DNA from: Trematomus loennbergii | Taxonomy: Eukaryota; Chordata; Actinopteri; Perciformes; Nototheniidae | NCBI GenBank assembly: GCA_012861695.1 | Contig: JAAOOA010001141.1 | Location: 1 to 64,000, forward strand | DNA: 64,000 nucleotides | Direction: 5' to 3' | In this document: positions 34,320 through 45,936 of the stretch, piece after piece | How the letters are laid out: each line of letters begins with the position of its first letter | How positions within the stretch are numbered: the first letter of the stretch is position 1 | Translations under genes and position numbers: made by a program | The notes under the pieces: generated by a model | The model's database searches: none | The model's input: only the letters and a program-made list of their open reading frames with translations | Told to the model about the DNA's origin: nothing

Positions 34320-35040
34320 GACTCATTGTGCTGTCAGTTGACAATCATTGATAGGCACCTGTCGGTCTCCTGTCCTTTCTGAAAGTCATAAAGATTACAT
34401 TAGTCATTTAGATTACTTAGGTCCTCAATTACCATGGGATTACTGAAACCACCATGAATTAAAGAAATGGTAGAAATTAATCTAATCAGACATTTGAAAC
34501 CTTCCTTCCCATCCCCTCCCTCTAAATATATCAATAAACATTAGGATGTGATGCTCCTGACTACCATACAAGTTTAAGAAGATAATATTTGTTTTAAAGA
34601 ATTCAAAGCAATAAACAACAGCAACAGGCTCTTTAACCAAGGCAACGTTAGCCTAACATGTATATGTTAACAAGGCAGGTAAAATAGCTGTTCACACTAT
34701 CTATGTATATTTTCTACTTTTTGTAATGCTATTTTATTTCTATTTAAGATGTTTACATTTTCGATTGTTTGATTCTAGTCTTTTAACTGTCTAATGTACA
34801 ATGCCTTGTCTTTTGCTGCTGCAGCGTAAACATTTCCCCAATTGGTATTAATAAAGTACTTCTTATTTTTATCTTAATCCTCAAATATTAGCGAATTTTA
34901 CTTTTTTTTTTTTAAACATTGATGTAACTACATACACATATCGATATGTTGTGTAAATATTGCAAATCAAAACCTTTATTGACCACTAATTACCAAAATT
35001 GCATTTCTATCTCCTGTTATAAATACATTCAAATGGCCCG
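34320..35040. other. AT-rich stretch with a LINE-like tail
   Basis: 34,690-34,870 resembles a fish LINE 3' end ('gctgcagcgtaaacatttcc' followed by 'aataaagtacttctt'). The remainder shows nothing recognisable. Confidence 0.35.
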
Positions 35041-35592
35041 CCACGAACTTCCGGGAACTTTCTGAGTCTCTCTCATGGTCTCTCTGAACCACGTGAGGAT
35101 CAAGCATTTTGGACTTCCGCTGTCGCAACTCTTCTATTATACGGCTCTGGGTAAACCGATTTAACCGGTAAAAGTTCCTTCAAAATAAGAGTCCCGATCT
35201 TATTACCATCAAAATAAAAGTCCAAACGAAAACTTTACCATAGGAAAATATTGGCATACAAATATAATCACTTCTCTAAAAGGTAACTAATTTTAAATAT
35301 AGTTAGACATATTAAAGGTCATTTACAATAATAACAATAATTAAAACTGCGGTCACAGAAGTGCGCGCAGTGATGAGCGGGCCCTCGCGTCCGTGCGCCT
35401 GTCGGGGAGGGCAGCCGGTCGTCCCGGTGTCAAGCAGACGTGAGCGAGTCCTCCGAAATGAGCCGCTTGTCATTTCTCAAATGTTCGCGTCCCCGACTCC
35501 CAGGTCCTCTGGCAGCGACCCGGAAACGGATGTCGGTGCGCCGTCTCGAAGGAAAACAAATTTCTCTAAAGGCTCGTGGAGGATTGATTATC
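35040..35592 (+). promoter_or_regulatory. GC-rich, CpG-rich region, possible promoter
   Basis: 35,345-35,570 has many CpGs in otherwise AT-rich DNA and leads into an open frame starting at 35,440 (or 35,361 in another frame). Could be the first exon of a gene or a transposon promoter; no product recognised. Confidence 0.25.
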
Positions 35593-35900
35593 GAGGAATC
35601 TCTCTGGAGGAGCTATAACCGAGGTTACAAAGATGCAGAGGAGAGCGGAGAGAAAAGAGAGGAGTCTCTCTGGAGGAGCCGTAACCGAGGATACACTGAT
35701 TTAGAGGAGAGAGGAGAGAGGAATCTCTCTGGAGGAGCTATAACCGAGGTTACAAAGATGCAGAGGAGAGCGGAGAGAAAAGAGAGGAATCTCTCTGGAG
35801 GAGCTATAACCGAGGTTACACTGATGCAGAGGAGAGCGGAGAGAAAAGAGAGGAGTCTCTCTGGAGGAGCTATAACCGAGGGTACACTGATGTATTCTCC
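35593..35900. repeat. 60/66-bp minisatellite in an open frame
   Basis: Five units starting with 'ggaatctctctggaggagc' or 'ggagtctctctggaggagc'; most are 66 bp and one is 60 bp, all multiples of three, so the ORF at 35,440-35,931 stays open. The encoded Arg/Glu-rich repeat is probably a by-product of unit length. Confidence 0.88.
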
Positions 35901-36270
35901 GGAGACGATTTCAGCCAACAGCGATGTTTAAAAGAGGCGTGACGCATGGCTGGACTTATGTCAACGAAGCACAGCTCTGCAAACTGTTCCCGTTGTGATT
36001 ATAAGTTATTTAAGATGATCAAATGTGCATCAGACTTTCTGGCCTTTACCGTTTGTTTACTCACTAATCACATCTCCCCTGGATGTTAGGCTATTTATTA
36101 TACAATTGCTTTCATTGTGACGCGATGTTTACAGTGAGAACAGCTGCTGAGGTCAGTGCAGAAAGCAGAACAGTGTGTATAATATATATAGCTCAATAAT
36201 ATATGTAACAGGCCTACATTTCACACTTTATTTGTAGGCTTTAGGAGATATCTACAAATAAACAGTGGGG

Positions 36271-36312
36271 TTAGAGTTAGGGTTAGGGTTAGGGTTAGGG
36301 TTAGGGTTAGGG
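36271..36312 (+). repeat. Interstitial telomere-like (TTAGGG) tract
   Basis: Seven hexamers, the first as TTAGAG and then six TTAGGG. An internal vertebrate telomere motif, consistent with break repair or local amplification. Confidence 0.95.
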
Positions 36313-36376
36313 AGTGTATAGGTGTCTGTTGTAATGAATATGCCGCCAGCAAAGGGCATTGTTGGACTAACAGTAG

Positions 36377-36465
<89 letters not shown>

Positions 36466-36489
36466 TGTGTCTGTTTGTGTGTGTGTGAG
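36377..36489. repeat. (GT)n microsatellite
   Basis: About 55 GT units with three interruptions near the right end. Confidence 0.97.
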
Positions 36490-36599
36490 AGTTGATGTGC
36501 CAGGCAGACAGGCAGGTCTCAGTAGCTTATCTGACATATAAATGGTCAGAAATTGTACATTCTCCGTTAGCCTACGAGCTCCCCGTTCGAGCGAAGGAC

Positions 36600-37870
36600 T
36601 ATTCCTTCTCAATGCATGACATTGGATATGCGCTTAACTTGTCCTGGATTGGAATTTTTCCGAACATTTCCCTAGGAGGAGTTTGCAAAAATGTGCTTAA
36701 AATGCATGAAAAACGCACATTTTTTAAAATTGCTGACTTTCTGGGGGGCGGGGCTAATGGAAGGCAATTTGAAATATGTCCAGATTCATAAGAGCAATGT
36801 ATATAGAGCGTTTCGGTAAAACTGTATGCGAGTAGTTTGGACGAATTTGTGACATGTAAATTGTCAAAAATTGTATTCGCTGTTAGCTTACGACCTCCAC
36901 GATTGAGCTATCAAAAATTTGCTTCACAATTTAGCATCATATTGGATAGGGGCTGAAGTTGTCCTGGATTGGAATTTTTTCGATCATTCCCCTAGGAGGA
37001 GTTTGCAAAAATGTCCTTAAAATGTCTGAAAAACGCACATTTTTCAAAATGGCCGACTTTCTGGGGGTGGCTAATGAAAAGCAATTTGAAATATGTGTGC
37101 AATCATAATAGCAATGTGTATACAGTGTTTCGTAAATATCGGAAAAACTATATGCGAGTAGTTTGGAATATTTTGCGACATGTAAATCGTCAAAAATGGT
37201 GTATTCGCTGTTAGCTTACGACCTCCACGATTGAGCTATCAAAATTTGGCTTCACAATTTAGCATCATATTGGATAGGGGCTGAACTTTCCGAGTGTAAA
37301 GGCCGTAACTAATTTCAATACAAAGTTATGTGTCCGTAAGTGTTTTTAACCCTTCGATTTCGAGAAAAGACTGTGTAGGACACGCCCACATTCACAGTCA
37401 CTTTAAATCTCAGTTCATACTCATTAAAATAAATCAAAGTAGGCGGAGCTTAGGGATACTAGAGGATAATATGTAGAGCAGCTCCACCCGGATAAGTGTG
37501 CAAAATGTCAGGTCCATCAGACTTACGCTGCGACTATGTACATTTTTAGAAAACTGAATTTTCACAGGTGGCGCTAGTGAGCATGTTGGACATTTTGAAC
37601 CCATCGACTCCAGAATGTAAAAATGTTCACCTATCCTGCCGGCTTTGCCAAATGTCGCTACATGAATGGCGTCGTAAAGCCCTCAACAACAGGTTTAAAC
37701 ACCAGAACAAGAATTGGGAGAATAATAATTCAGAACAATAGGTCTTCGCACATTTCGTGCTCAGGCCCTAATAAGAATAATTCCTACAATAACAATAGGT
37801 TCCTCGCACTTCGTGCTAGGACGCGGTTGGGTCCTAGCGCTCCGTGCTCGGGCCCTAATAATAATAATAT
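36600..37870. repeat. Degenerate internal repeat of a common teleost element
   Basis: A block containing 'ttccctaggaggagtttgc' and 'gaaaaacgcacatttttt' occurs at about 36,646 and again about 322 bp later; 'acgacctccacgattgagct' recurs 329 bp apart. The segment ends with 'gtgctcgggccctaataata', a terminus familiar from widespread fish repeats. No coding region. Confidence 0.6.
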
Positions 37871-38033
37871 TAATATTAGTAATAAGCTTTATATTTGTAT
37901 AGCACCTATTACAAGAATTGTAGCCAAACTCGCTTCACAGCAGTTCAATAGACAGTATAACATGACAGGATAAAAGCAATGTAGAGGAGCAGCTACATTT
38001 CAACACATATATCCACGAAGATTAATACATGAA

Positions 38034-38336
38034 GACTTGTGACTCAGACTTGACTTGGACTCTTCTTAGGTGACTCGGACTTGGACTCGGACTTGAACAC
38101 AGGTAATGATGACTCGGACTCTGACTCGACTCGGACACTCCTTGGGTGATTTGGACTTGGACTCGGACTCGAACACAGGTAATGATGACTCGGACTCGAC
38201 TCGGACACTCCTTGGGTGACTCGGACTTGGACTCGGACTCGACTACGACTCTCCCTTGGTGACTCAGACTTGGACTTGAAGAGTGGTGACTCCAGAGTGA
38301 ATTGGACTCGTGAATTGGTGACTTGACTACAACACT
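38034..38336. mobile_element. hAT-like terminal region with gactcgg minisatellite
   Basis: Degenerate 'gactcggacttggactcgga' words repeat over 300 bp and end in 'agtcaagtcac'-type sequence (as reverse complement) and acaacactg, resembling one end of a hAT family. It abuts the inverted SAMHD1-like segment. Confidence 0.5.
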
Positions 38337-38416
38337 GGTACCACTATGATATAATATCACTGCCATTTAATAAAACCTCCTGCCTTACGGCTTATTTAAA
38401 AAAATGGGGGTGCAAT

Positions 38417-39137
38417 CAGGGTTTCCGCTAGGATTTTTTCTTGCCGGTCAAATGTCTGGAAAGAATTTATTTTACCGGACAAATTTGAAACTTACCAGTC
38501 ATGTTTCAATAATAATAATAAGAATTGTGTAGCAGAGTTTCCGTTAGCAGGTAATTACCGGACTATGACCGGATATGCTGATGTTTAAAACTCAGTTAAT
38601 GGGAGTCATTTTTATATTGCTTCAGTTTATAATCGTAACAGATCGAAAAATTCAGATTAATTTTTCAATAAATGATTCCACAAACAACATAATTATTACA
38701 TTCAAACAAACTACTTGTAGTAGATGAAGTACATTATTCAAAAGTTTACATTAACTTTGAATAATAACACGGGAGAAACGGATCCTCTCTTTTCCCCTCT
38801 CCCTCTCTCTCTCCTGACAGCCCGTCAGTTTCTCATGCAGCTCACTAAACAGTGGGCGGGGCTTCAGGTGATCATGCAGAGCAGCGTGTCTCCGTCTGAT
38901 GTTATACTTCATCGCGTTTATGTCCATATCGATCAGATCCAGCTCTCCTGATCGGCCTTTATAGAGAGCACCGATCAAACTATTAAGAGTGAATATCGGC
39001 CGATAATGACCGGCGGCCAATCGATCGGAGCATCCCTAATTATTACCGGACATTTTGACCGGCAGGTTTTGAATTTACCGGTTTTTAATACATTTTACCA
39101 GCTAAAAACCGGTAATTACCGGCTAACGGAAACCCTG
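38417..39137. mobile_element. hAT-like element in the 3' part of SAMHD1-like copy 2
   Basis: Left end cagggtttccgct pairs with right end acggaaaccctg. The interior is rich in 'taccgg' words. The empty site 'ggtgcaatatgcc' is present in copy 1 near 14,355. The target duplication is imperfect (ggtgcaat versus a changed copy). Confidence 0.82.
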
Positions 39138-39701
39138 GGCAATATGCCTTTATTTGACAGTTGTAGTGGAGACAGATATGTTTGTAAAGAGAGTACGGGA
39201 ATGACTTGCAGTAGGCGGGCCATCTCCTATTCCAGACTTTCAAATCAAACTAGAGGGTTTTTCTTAAACCGCAAGTGGTCCAGCCAACTAGGAAACAAAC
39301 TAAAATGTGCTGCTCAGGGCATTTGACTTCTATTTGACAACTAACTACTCGGCTATAGGCAGTCCGTTACATTCTATGTTTAATATCTTAGATATAAATA
39401 TTACCTGGATGCCGTCGATTCCTCACATCGATCCACTGTTTCAAGTGCCCCCTGGCAGCTTCCAGACTTTTAGGATCAATCTTCCTGCTGTAAACCCTGA
39501 CGAGCGTCTCAGAGAAGTGCACTGTAGAAGCCTCAACCCCTGGCAAGAATGATAGCATAAATATAATACAAAATACATAACAGAGGTTTCCCTATAAGAA
39601 ATACACAAAAGCTCACACAAAAAAAGATCAAGATTGAGATTTGTGTCGTCATTGTTCTGGCCTGTTCTTTCTTGATTTTGAATGTTTGGGTAGGGTTTTT
39701 C

Positions 39702-42514
39702 TGTAACACTTTATGGTAAGGGTACATGAATCATCATGAATTCATGCATGACTTAATGCATGAAAAAGCATGAATTCATTAATGTAGTACTACATGAACT
39801 ATCAGTAATGTACAAGGATGAATAGTATCCATGCATGACTTAATGCAGGAACAATACCTTAATGAATGCATCAACTAAGGTATCTCAATCATCATGACTT
39901 CTGAGTTATTAATGATGTTTCATGTTTGTGCCCCTTCAAATAAAGTGGTGACCTGTTCTGTCGTTTACACTGATAAATAACATATGATTAATGGCCTATG
40001 TGAAATCACATTTATTAACCATTTGGTGCTCATGCATCAATCATCGTTGTGATCCCTCAAATAAAGTCAAGCCTTATGTCTATTTAGGCATCATGTATTT
40101 GGCAATATTACAAATTAATTGCAAATTAATTTCAATTATCAATAATTTAGTTTTTTTGATGTATCATACATTTTATCTTAAAGCTCACAAACCATTTAAG
40201 ATAACTCATTCATAATATTAACAAACTTTAATTTATAATCCAAAGCCAACAAGATCACATTTTCATATATCATGTCACATAAGAAAGCAATAAATTTTCG
40301 GCAAAGACACAAAATACATGGCAATAGTAAGTTAATAGTAAATCAGACCATGTTTATATTGTTGAATTATTTGTGATTTTAACTTGACCACAACAGATAA
40401 AATGCACTGAAATTACTTGCATATAGATCATCAGGGATTTATCTTTCAGAAAAAAACACCTGACTCATATGTAATGATAATATATGTGAGGCACGAACAG
40501 GGGCTATCTTGAAACGTCCATCTTCTTCATATCTGAAGTCAGTGAGCTCTTGGTTGTTCAATCAGGGAAACATGACCCGAATGTCCTTCAGTCAACGAAC
40601 GAGAGGTCCTTTCTTATGCCTGTTTCCAAGCCAGCAAGTCCATTCTATAACTGCAAGATGTTCTTTCAAATGTTTCTCAGTTTGGTTTCCCCTAAGCCGC
40701 CAAATTATTGATTTGTAGTTAATCATCAAATCAAATCAAATCAGGTATTATTTATATAGCACATTTAAAAGCGATTTTTGGTCGAGCCAAAGTGCTGTAC
40801 ATGTAATAAAAACACATTACTACAAATCACAATAAACGACAATAAATTACAACAGATATATCTTAAAAACAAAATAAAAATAAAACACACGGAAAAGTCA
40901 GGAGTCGTGCTCTGCTCTAACTAGAAAGCCAGAGAGAAGAAGTGTGTTTTTAGTTTTGATTTAAAAACCCCTAGGGTCTGGGCCGACCTCACATGGAGGG
41001 GCAGAGTGTTCCAGAGCCTGGGGCCAGCTGCTGCGAAGGCTCGGTGCCCTCGGGTTTTAAGCCTGGTCTTGGGCACTACCAGCAGCAGCTGGTCAGCAGA
41101 CCTTAAAGCTCTGGCTGGGGTGTAGCGCTGGAGCAGTTCAGCTATATAGGCCGGAGCCAGCCCATTTAGTGCTTTAAAAACAAATAAAAGGATTTATTTT
41201 AAAATCAATTCTGAACCGAACTGGAAGCCAGTGTAGTGAGGCCAGAATAGGGGTGATGTGGTCGCGCTTTTTGTGGCCAGTCAGCAAACGTGCAGCAGCG
41301 TTTTGGACTAGCTGTAAGCGTTTGATTGAGGCCTGGTCCATACCCACATACAGAGCGTTACAATAGTCCAGTCTCGAGGTTACAAAGGCGTTAATAACCC
41401 TTTCTAAGTCTTTAAAAGATAAATACGACTTGGTTTTGGCCAATAGTCTTATTTAAAAAAAGCAGGATTTTACTACGGTGCTGACCTGCTTGTCGAATTT
41501 AAAAGTGCTAGTGAAGGTCACTGCAAGGTTCATGACCGAGGGGAGGATGTTTTTTTTTATAAAGCCCAGAATATCAACTGGAGAGGCTGGAGGTTGGGGT
41601 AAAAAAGATGACCTCAGTCTTGCTCTCGTTGAGGTTGAGGAAGTTTTTGCTCAGCCAGGATTTTATCTCTGCTAAGCAGTCCATCAGCTGCTGTAGTGAG
41701 TGTGTGACATTTGCTTTGAGAGGCAGATAGATCTGTACATCGTCGGCGTAGCAGTGGAAGGGGATGTTATGTTTTGTGAGTATTGAACCTAGGGGCAGTA
41801 TGTACAGTAGAAAAAGGATGGGGCCAGAATCGAGCCTTGGGGAACCCCACAGGTAAGAGGGGCTTTGGCAGAGGAGAAGGCACCTAGCTGTACCGAGAAG
41901 CTACGGTCTGTCAGGTAGGACCTGAACCATGCAAGGGCAGAGCCTGTGATGCCAGCGGACTGTTCAAGCCGTGACAGCAGGATGCTATGGTCCACAGTGT
42001 CAAAGGCAGCTGTCAGGTCTAACAGCACCAAGACAGCTGGGCTACCTGAGTCGGCGGCTAGGAGCAGATCATTAAAAACTCTTAAAAGGCCCATGATTAC
42101 AACACTTTGAATTCAACCGAATACATGCACTGTTGTGACCGACAGACCGGGTCACCACTTTATTTGAAGAGGCACAAACATGATGAAGTAATGTCAAAAT
42201 AATGCTTAGTTAATCATGATTACAACACTTGGAATTGCTGTGACTGGTCAGTTTTTTGGCCTGTCACTTTAACTGCAGATCTATATGAAGAAGACATGAA
42301 CATCATTAATAACTCAGAAGTCATGATGATTGAGATACCTTAGTTGATGCATTCATTAAGGTATTGTTCCTGCATTAAGTCATGCATGAGATACTATTAA
42401 TCATTGTACATTACTGATAGTTCATGAAGTACTACATGAATGAATTCATGCTTTTTCATGCATTAAGTGCATGAATTCATGATCATTCATGTACCCTTAC
42501 CATAAAGTGTTACC
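39702..42514. mobile_element. 2.8-kb hAT-type element inserted in exon 4 of copy 2
   Basis: Long inverted termini (gtaacactttatggtaaggg at the left, its complement at the right) extend for dozens of bases with 'catgaattcatgc' repeats. The 8-bp duplication ggtttttc is perfect (39,694-39,701 and 42,515-42,522), and copy 1 shows the equivalent unfilled exon 4 sequence around 13,795. No transposase; the middle is filled by a LINE fragment. Confidence 0.9.
40725..42095 (-). mobile_element. L2/CR1-like LINE fragment inside the hAT-type element
   Basis: Minus-strand frames encode parts of an RT (LLDLTAAFDTVDHSILLSRL, SALAWFRSYLTDR, GVPQGSILAP) and the post-RT region (RLDYCNALYVG, HITPILASLHWLPV). 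The 3' end at 40,725 carries the (atcaa)n-type tail. The sequence is a close relative of the plus-strand LINE at 61,110-62,815. 5' truncated and frameshifted. Confidence 0.88.
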
Positions 42515-43043
42515 GGTTTTTCTTGCTGTAGAAGTCCATACTATTGATGGGGTCCTTTCCCTTCATCCCATAGTCCAAAGTAGCAGGCTAGAAGAGAAGG
42601 TTGAGCAGAGATGGGGTCGTTACTAAAAAAAAGTAATATATTACATATTACTTTTTAAAAAAGTAATATATTACACTACTTCGTTACTCTCTACATAAAG
42701 TAACTCGTTACTTTACTCGTTACTTTACTCGTTACTTTACTCGCAGGCCGGCCCGCCCCTCCCTGCAGGCAGATCACGCAGACTGCTAAAGTTTCAAATG
42801 TTCTCTTTAGTTCAGTTTCCATTGTCGCATAAGACTGATCCAGATAGCTCTGACTATGGCTGTCCTCTGTCTCCTGCTATCTGTATTTTGCGCAGTATAT
42901 CTCTGAACGATGCGATGGTGATTCCACTGTGCAAATGGGCAACATTACCTCTACTATGAAGGATGCTCCAAGCCTGTCCATCTCTGCTTTGGTTACCGGT
43001 CCTCCAAATTCTACTTTGTGCTGCTTCGGTCGGCGGCGGCGAC

Positions 43044-43277
43044 TCACAACATCCTCACTCTGGGTTTGGGGGTCCGGTCCTTAGCTATTAGCTTCACCTT
43101 AGCATGTGTTCTTTGCAGGTGTTTGTTGAGGTTTGACGTGGTGTTTGCAGCAGTGTATAACAGCTTCTGGCCTGGACACAGTTTGCACCTCACCGTCACA
43201 TTCCTGTCTATTCTTCGGACGAACTCAAAATAATGGGCATACCTCCACCCCTCGAAAGTTATCGCTGACTCTGCCAT
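43044..43277 (-). pseudogene. BED zinc-finger remnant of a hAT transposase
   Basis: A 77-residue frame on the minus strand has C-x2-C (RCKLCPG) followed by LNKHLQRTH, the BED-finger pattern of ZBED/hAT transposases, which binds transposon ends. The RNase-H-like transposase domain is absent. It belongs to the surrounding hAT element. Confidence 0.7.
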
Positions 43278-43514
43278 GTTTATGCAGCACTGCAGGAGAT
43301 GTGGACGCGCAAGTCGCGCAGATTACGTACATATAAACCTGCGGCGGAAACCCCTCTTGTCTGTCAGTGTGATTATGACTGATTTTATAAAAGTAACGAA
43401 GTAACGCGTGTCGGGGCAATGTTAGTAACTGTAGTGTGATTACTGAATTATAAAAGTAACGCGTTACACTACTCCGTTACCGACAAAAGTAATATTATTA
43501 CAGTAACGCGTAAT

Positions 43515-44266
43515 AATCGGGGATCGGGAATCTTTTTTTATTTTTAAAAAAAAAAATTTATAAAATATTTTTATTTGATTTAATGTTACAAAACAAAAAT
43601 GACCATGTTCACGTCTTAAAGTCATCCTGAGGCGTTAGTTTTGGTTTAAAATTACACAACATCATGTATGTGTTGCTTCTTTTGGGCTTGTTTTCATAGA
43701 CCTGGTTGCTTATTTCTCTCAAATCTGGCAACAGAGTGGGCAGGGCGCAGTGTCTAATAGTAGCAGTAAGCTAACAAGAGGCTACGTTCAGCTGGTGACT
43801 TGGGAGTCGGGACAGAGAAAATGTCAGGAGTTTTGCAGTATTATAAAATTGAAAGCGAAGGCAGTGTAACAGCCAGATGCAATGTTTGCAAGGTGGAGGT
43901 TCCGCGTGGTGGAAAGAACAGAGCTACGTTCAACACGACCAATCTAATATGCCACCTGAGAAACAAACACCAACAACAACACGACGAGTACACAGCGGCC
44001 ACTCAGGTAACGGCACTGAAACAACTGACACTTTCAGAGACTTTTAAAAGGAAAGAGAAGCTGCCCCAGAACAGTGAAAAGGCCAAAAAAAAACAGCCAA
44101 GATAGCTGAATTCATCGCGTTGGATGACCAGCCGTTATCTGTTACCTTTTTTTTCTCTTAATGCATTGCATAAAGATCGGATCGGGAAAAATCGGTATCG
44201 GCAGATTGTCAAAATCAAATGATCGGAATCGGATCGGGAGCAAAAAAGGTGATCGGGACATCCCTA
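43515..44266 (+). mobile_element. Nested hAT fragment encoding a BED finger
   Basis: The right end, 'gatcgggacatccctag', is the complement of the well-known tagggatgtcccgatc hAT terminus. A 101-residue frame from 43,821 (first ATG used; 43,800 upstream) contains C-x2-C (RCNVCKVEV) and ICHLRNKHQQQH, a BED zinc finger, then a Lys-rich tail and a stop. The catalytic domain is missing. The left terminus is not recognisable, so the fragment is probably internally deleted. Confidence 0.65.
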
Positions 44267-44400
44267 GTTACTTTGTGTTGCGTTACACCCAACTCTGGGG
44301 TTGAGACAGAAGCCTGTTCTTTATTCAAAAGTAAATCAATGGATTAGCGAAGCAAAAGTAACTGCACGAAAAACTCACTAAAACTACAAAGTCCTCCTCT

Positions 44401-44405
44401 GTCAG
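44401..44405 (+). repeat. Left 5-bp target duplication of the LTR element
   Basis: GTCAG here is repeated at 49,000-49,004 immediately after the 3' LTR. Confidence 0.9.
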
Positions 44406-44837
44406 TGTTGTGCACGACAGAAATGCTAGAGAGATGCATGTTATTTACGTTTGCTTTCTCTCATTCCAGGCTTCCTGATTATTTTCACCTGTGTCTCCTG
44501 TGCTCATCAATGTCAGCCCCGCCCCTGATTGGTCCCACCTGTGTCTAGTTACCCTGTGCTTATATTCCCCTGTCTCCCAAGTGTTCTTTGTCAGTTCGTA
44601 TTGTCTCTTGCTATGGTCAGGTCTATGCTCTTTGTGCTCTTGTAAAGTTTGATTCCTCACTACGTGAGCGCTTTCATTTTGTTCCTCTATTTTTGTCATC
44701 TCGGTTAGAGATTTGATAGTTACCTTTTTTGTTGTTCATTGCTGTATTTGGAAAATAAAGTATCTTACAAGTACTTTACCTCTGTCTCCCGGGTCGTGCA
44801 ATTGGGTCCTACATCCTAAGTGTCTGAGTTCGTAACA
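44406..44837 (+). repeat. 5' LTR
   Basis: Differs from the 3' LTR only by three single-base indels in homopolymer runs. A TATA-like motif at 44,561-44,566 predicts initiation near 44,590; AATAAA-type signal near 44,755. Confidence 0.95.
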
Positions 44838-44839
44838 GA

Positions 44840-44849
44840 ACGAACTGAC
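44840..44849 (+). promoter_or_regulatory. Probable self-primer binding site
   Basis: ACGAACTGAC, 2 nt after the LTR, is the exact complement of GTCAGTTCGT at 44,590-44,599, the predicted 5' end of the transcript. Tf1/sushi elements are known to prime reverse transcription with the 5' end of their own RNA rather than a tRNA. Confidence 0.75.
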
Positions 44850-44853
44850 CATT

Positions 44854-45933
44854 ATGGACCCAGCCGACCCAAGAACGCTTCACGCAGCGCTGTCAGCACA
44901 GGGCGTGAAGATCTTTCATCACGAGGAACAGCTGGGCCTAGTCAACCAGGAAATGCAAGAACTAAGAGGACGCCAGGCCGGGATTCAGGAAGCATTATCC
45001 ACACAGATGCAACAACTGGCTGTCCAAATGAATCATTTTTTCACTCACCAACAGACTGCTCCTCCGGTGACGTCATCCACAACTGAGAGGTTGCCTGTCA
45101 ATGCTCCAGCTGATTTCCCAAGTCAGGCTGTTTCTTCCCCTTTACGGCTGGCTCTTCCGGAGAGATTTTCCGGAGATTCTTCTAATTGCAGAGCCTTTTT
45201 GGTACAGTGCGATCTGCATTTTCAACACAACCCAGGAGCCTTTTCATCGGACCATGGTAAAGTGGCGTTTATTGTGTCTCATTTAACGGGAAGAGCTGCA
45301 GCCTGGGCTACTGCAGAATGGTCAAGAGAAACTGAACTATGTTACTCATTGACCGATTTCATAGAGACTATGAGTCGTATTTTTGACCACTCATCGCCTG
45401 CTACAGAGGCCAGCAGAAAACTTTTTCATATACGCCAGCTCAACCGCCAGGTGGTTGATTACGCCATCGAGTTTCGCACAGCAGCAGCGGACAGCGGATG
45501 GAATGTTCCGGCTCTTCGTGACGCCTTCATGACGGGACTTTCGGAACCGATAAAAGACCAGCTGGCTCCACTGGAGACACCCCGGGATCTGGAATCTCTC
45601 ATCGCCGTGGCCATCCGGATCGATAACCGTCTTCGGGAAAGAGAGAGGGAGCGTCGACGCAACCGAGACGTTATTCCCAGCTCCCAGAATGCATCTTGGT
45701 GGGTCGCGCCGCCAGCCGAGGATGTCCAGCCCATGTTACCACACCGTCAGAGGATTACACTTCCGAATGGCTCCGGGGAACCCATGCAGCTGGGAAGAAC
45801 CAGGCTTTCTCTGGAGGAGAGGCAGCGCCGTCTACGGGAGGGTTGTTGTTTCTACTGCGGCCAGTCGGATCATCAACTCGCTTCATGCCCGGGAAAAGAT
45901 CGTGCTCACCAGTCAAAAGGAGGGCGCTGGTGA
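44854..45933 (+). CDS. Gag-like protein of the Ty3/sushi element
   Basis: About 359 residues starting 17 bp after the 5' LTR. The N-terminus is coiled-coil-like, the middle corresponds to the retrotransposon Gag capsid-type domain ([29 protein letters not shown]), and the C-terminus has one CCHC zinc knuckle (C-x2-C-x4-H-x4-C, nt about 45,844-45,888) for RNA binding. The frame is intact. The stop at 45,931-45,933 lies within a hairpin that follows a slippery sequence, so pol would be made by -1 frameshifting. Confidence 0.9.
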   Translation: MDPADPRTLHAALSAQGVKIFHHEEQLGLVNQEMQELRGRQAGIQEALSTQMQQLAVQMNHFFTHQQTAPPVTSSTTERLPVNAPADFPSQAVSSPLRLALPERFSGDSSNCRAFLVQCDLHFQHNPGAFSSDHGKVAFIVSHLTGRAAAWATAEWSRETELCYSLTDFIETMSRIFDHSSPATEASRKLFHIRQLNRQVVDYAIEFRTAAADSGWNVPALRDAFMTGLSEPIKDQLAPLETPRDLESLIAVAIRIDNRLRERERERRRNRDVIPSSQNASWWVAPPAEDVQPMLPHRQRITLPNGSGEPMQLGRTRLSLEERQRRLREGCCFYCGQSDHQLASCPGKDRAHQSKGGRW

Positions 45934-45936
45934 GCA
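45891..45936 (+). promoter_or_regulatory. Programmed -1 frameshift signal (gag-pol)
   Basis: GGGAAAA at 45,891-45,897 is in the correct phase (G GGA AAA) in the gag frame, followed after a 5-nt spacer by a perfect 10-bp stem: tgctcaccag (45,903-45,912) with ctggtgagca (45,927-45,936), 14-nt loop. Pol lies in the -1 frame, as expected. Confidence 0.85.

Larger units (their letters stand above)
42606..44297. mobile_element. hAT element with BED-finger remnant in intron 3 of copy 2
   Basis: Termini cagagatgggg and cccaactctg form the inverted repeat; the target duplication is aggttgag/gggttgag (42,598-42,605; 44,298-44,305), one mismatch. Interior has 'gttact/agtaac' palindromes typical of these elements, a minus-strand BED-finger remnant and a further nested element. 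Confidence 0.85.

Noticed and set aside
36367..36612. Minus-strand ORF with a Thr-His run
   Set aside because: Translation of the GT microsatellite.
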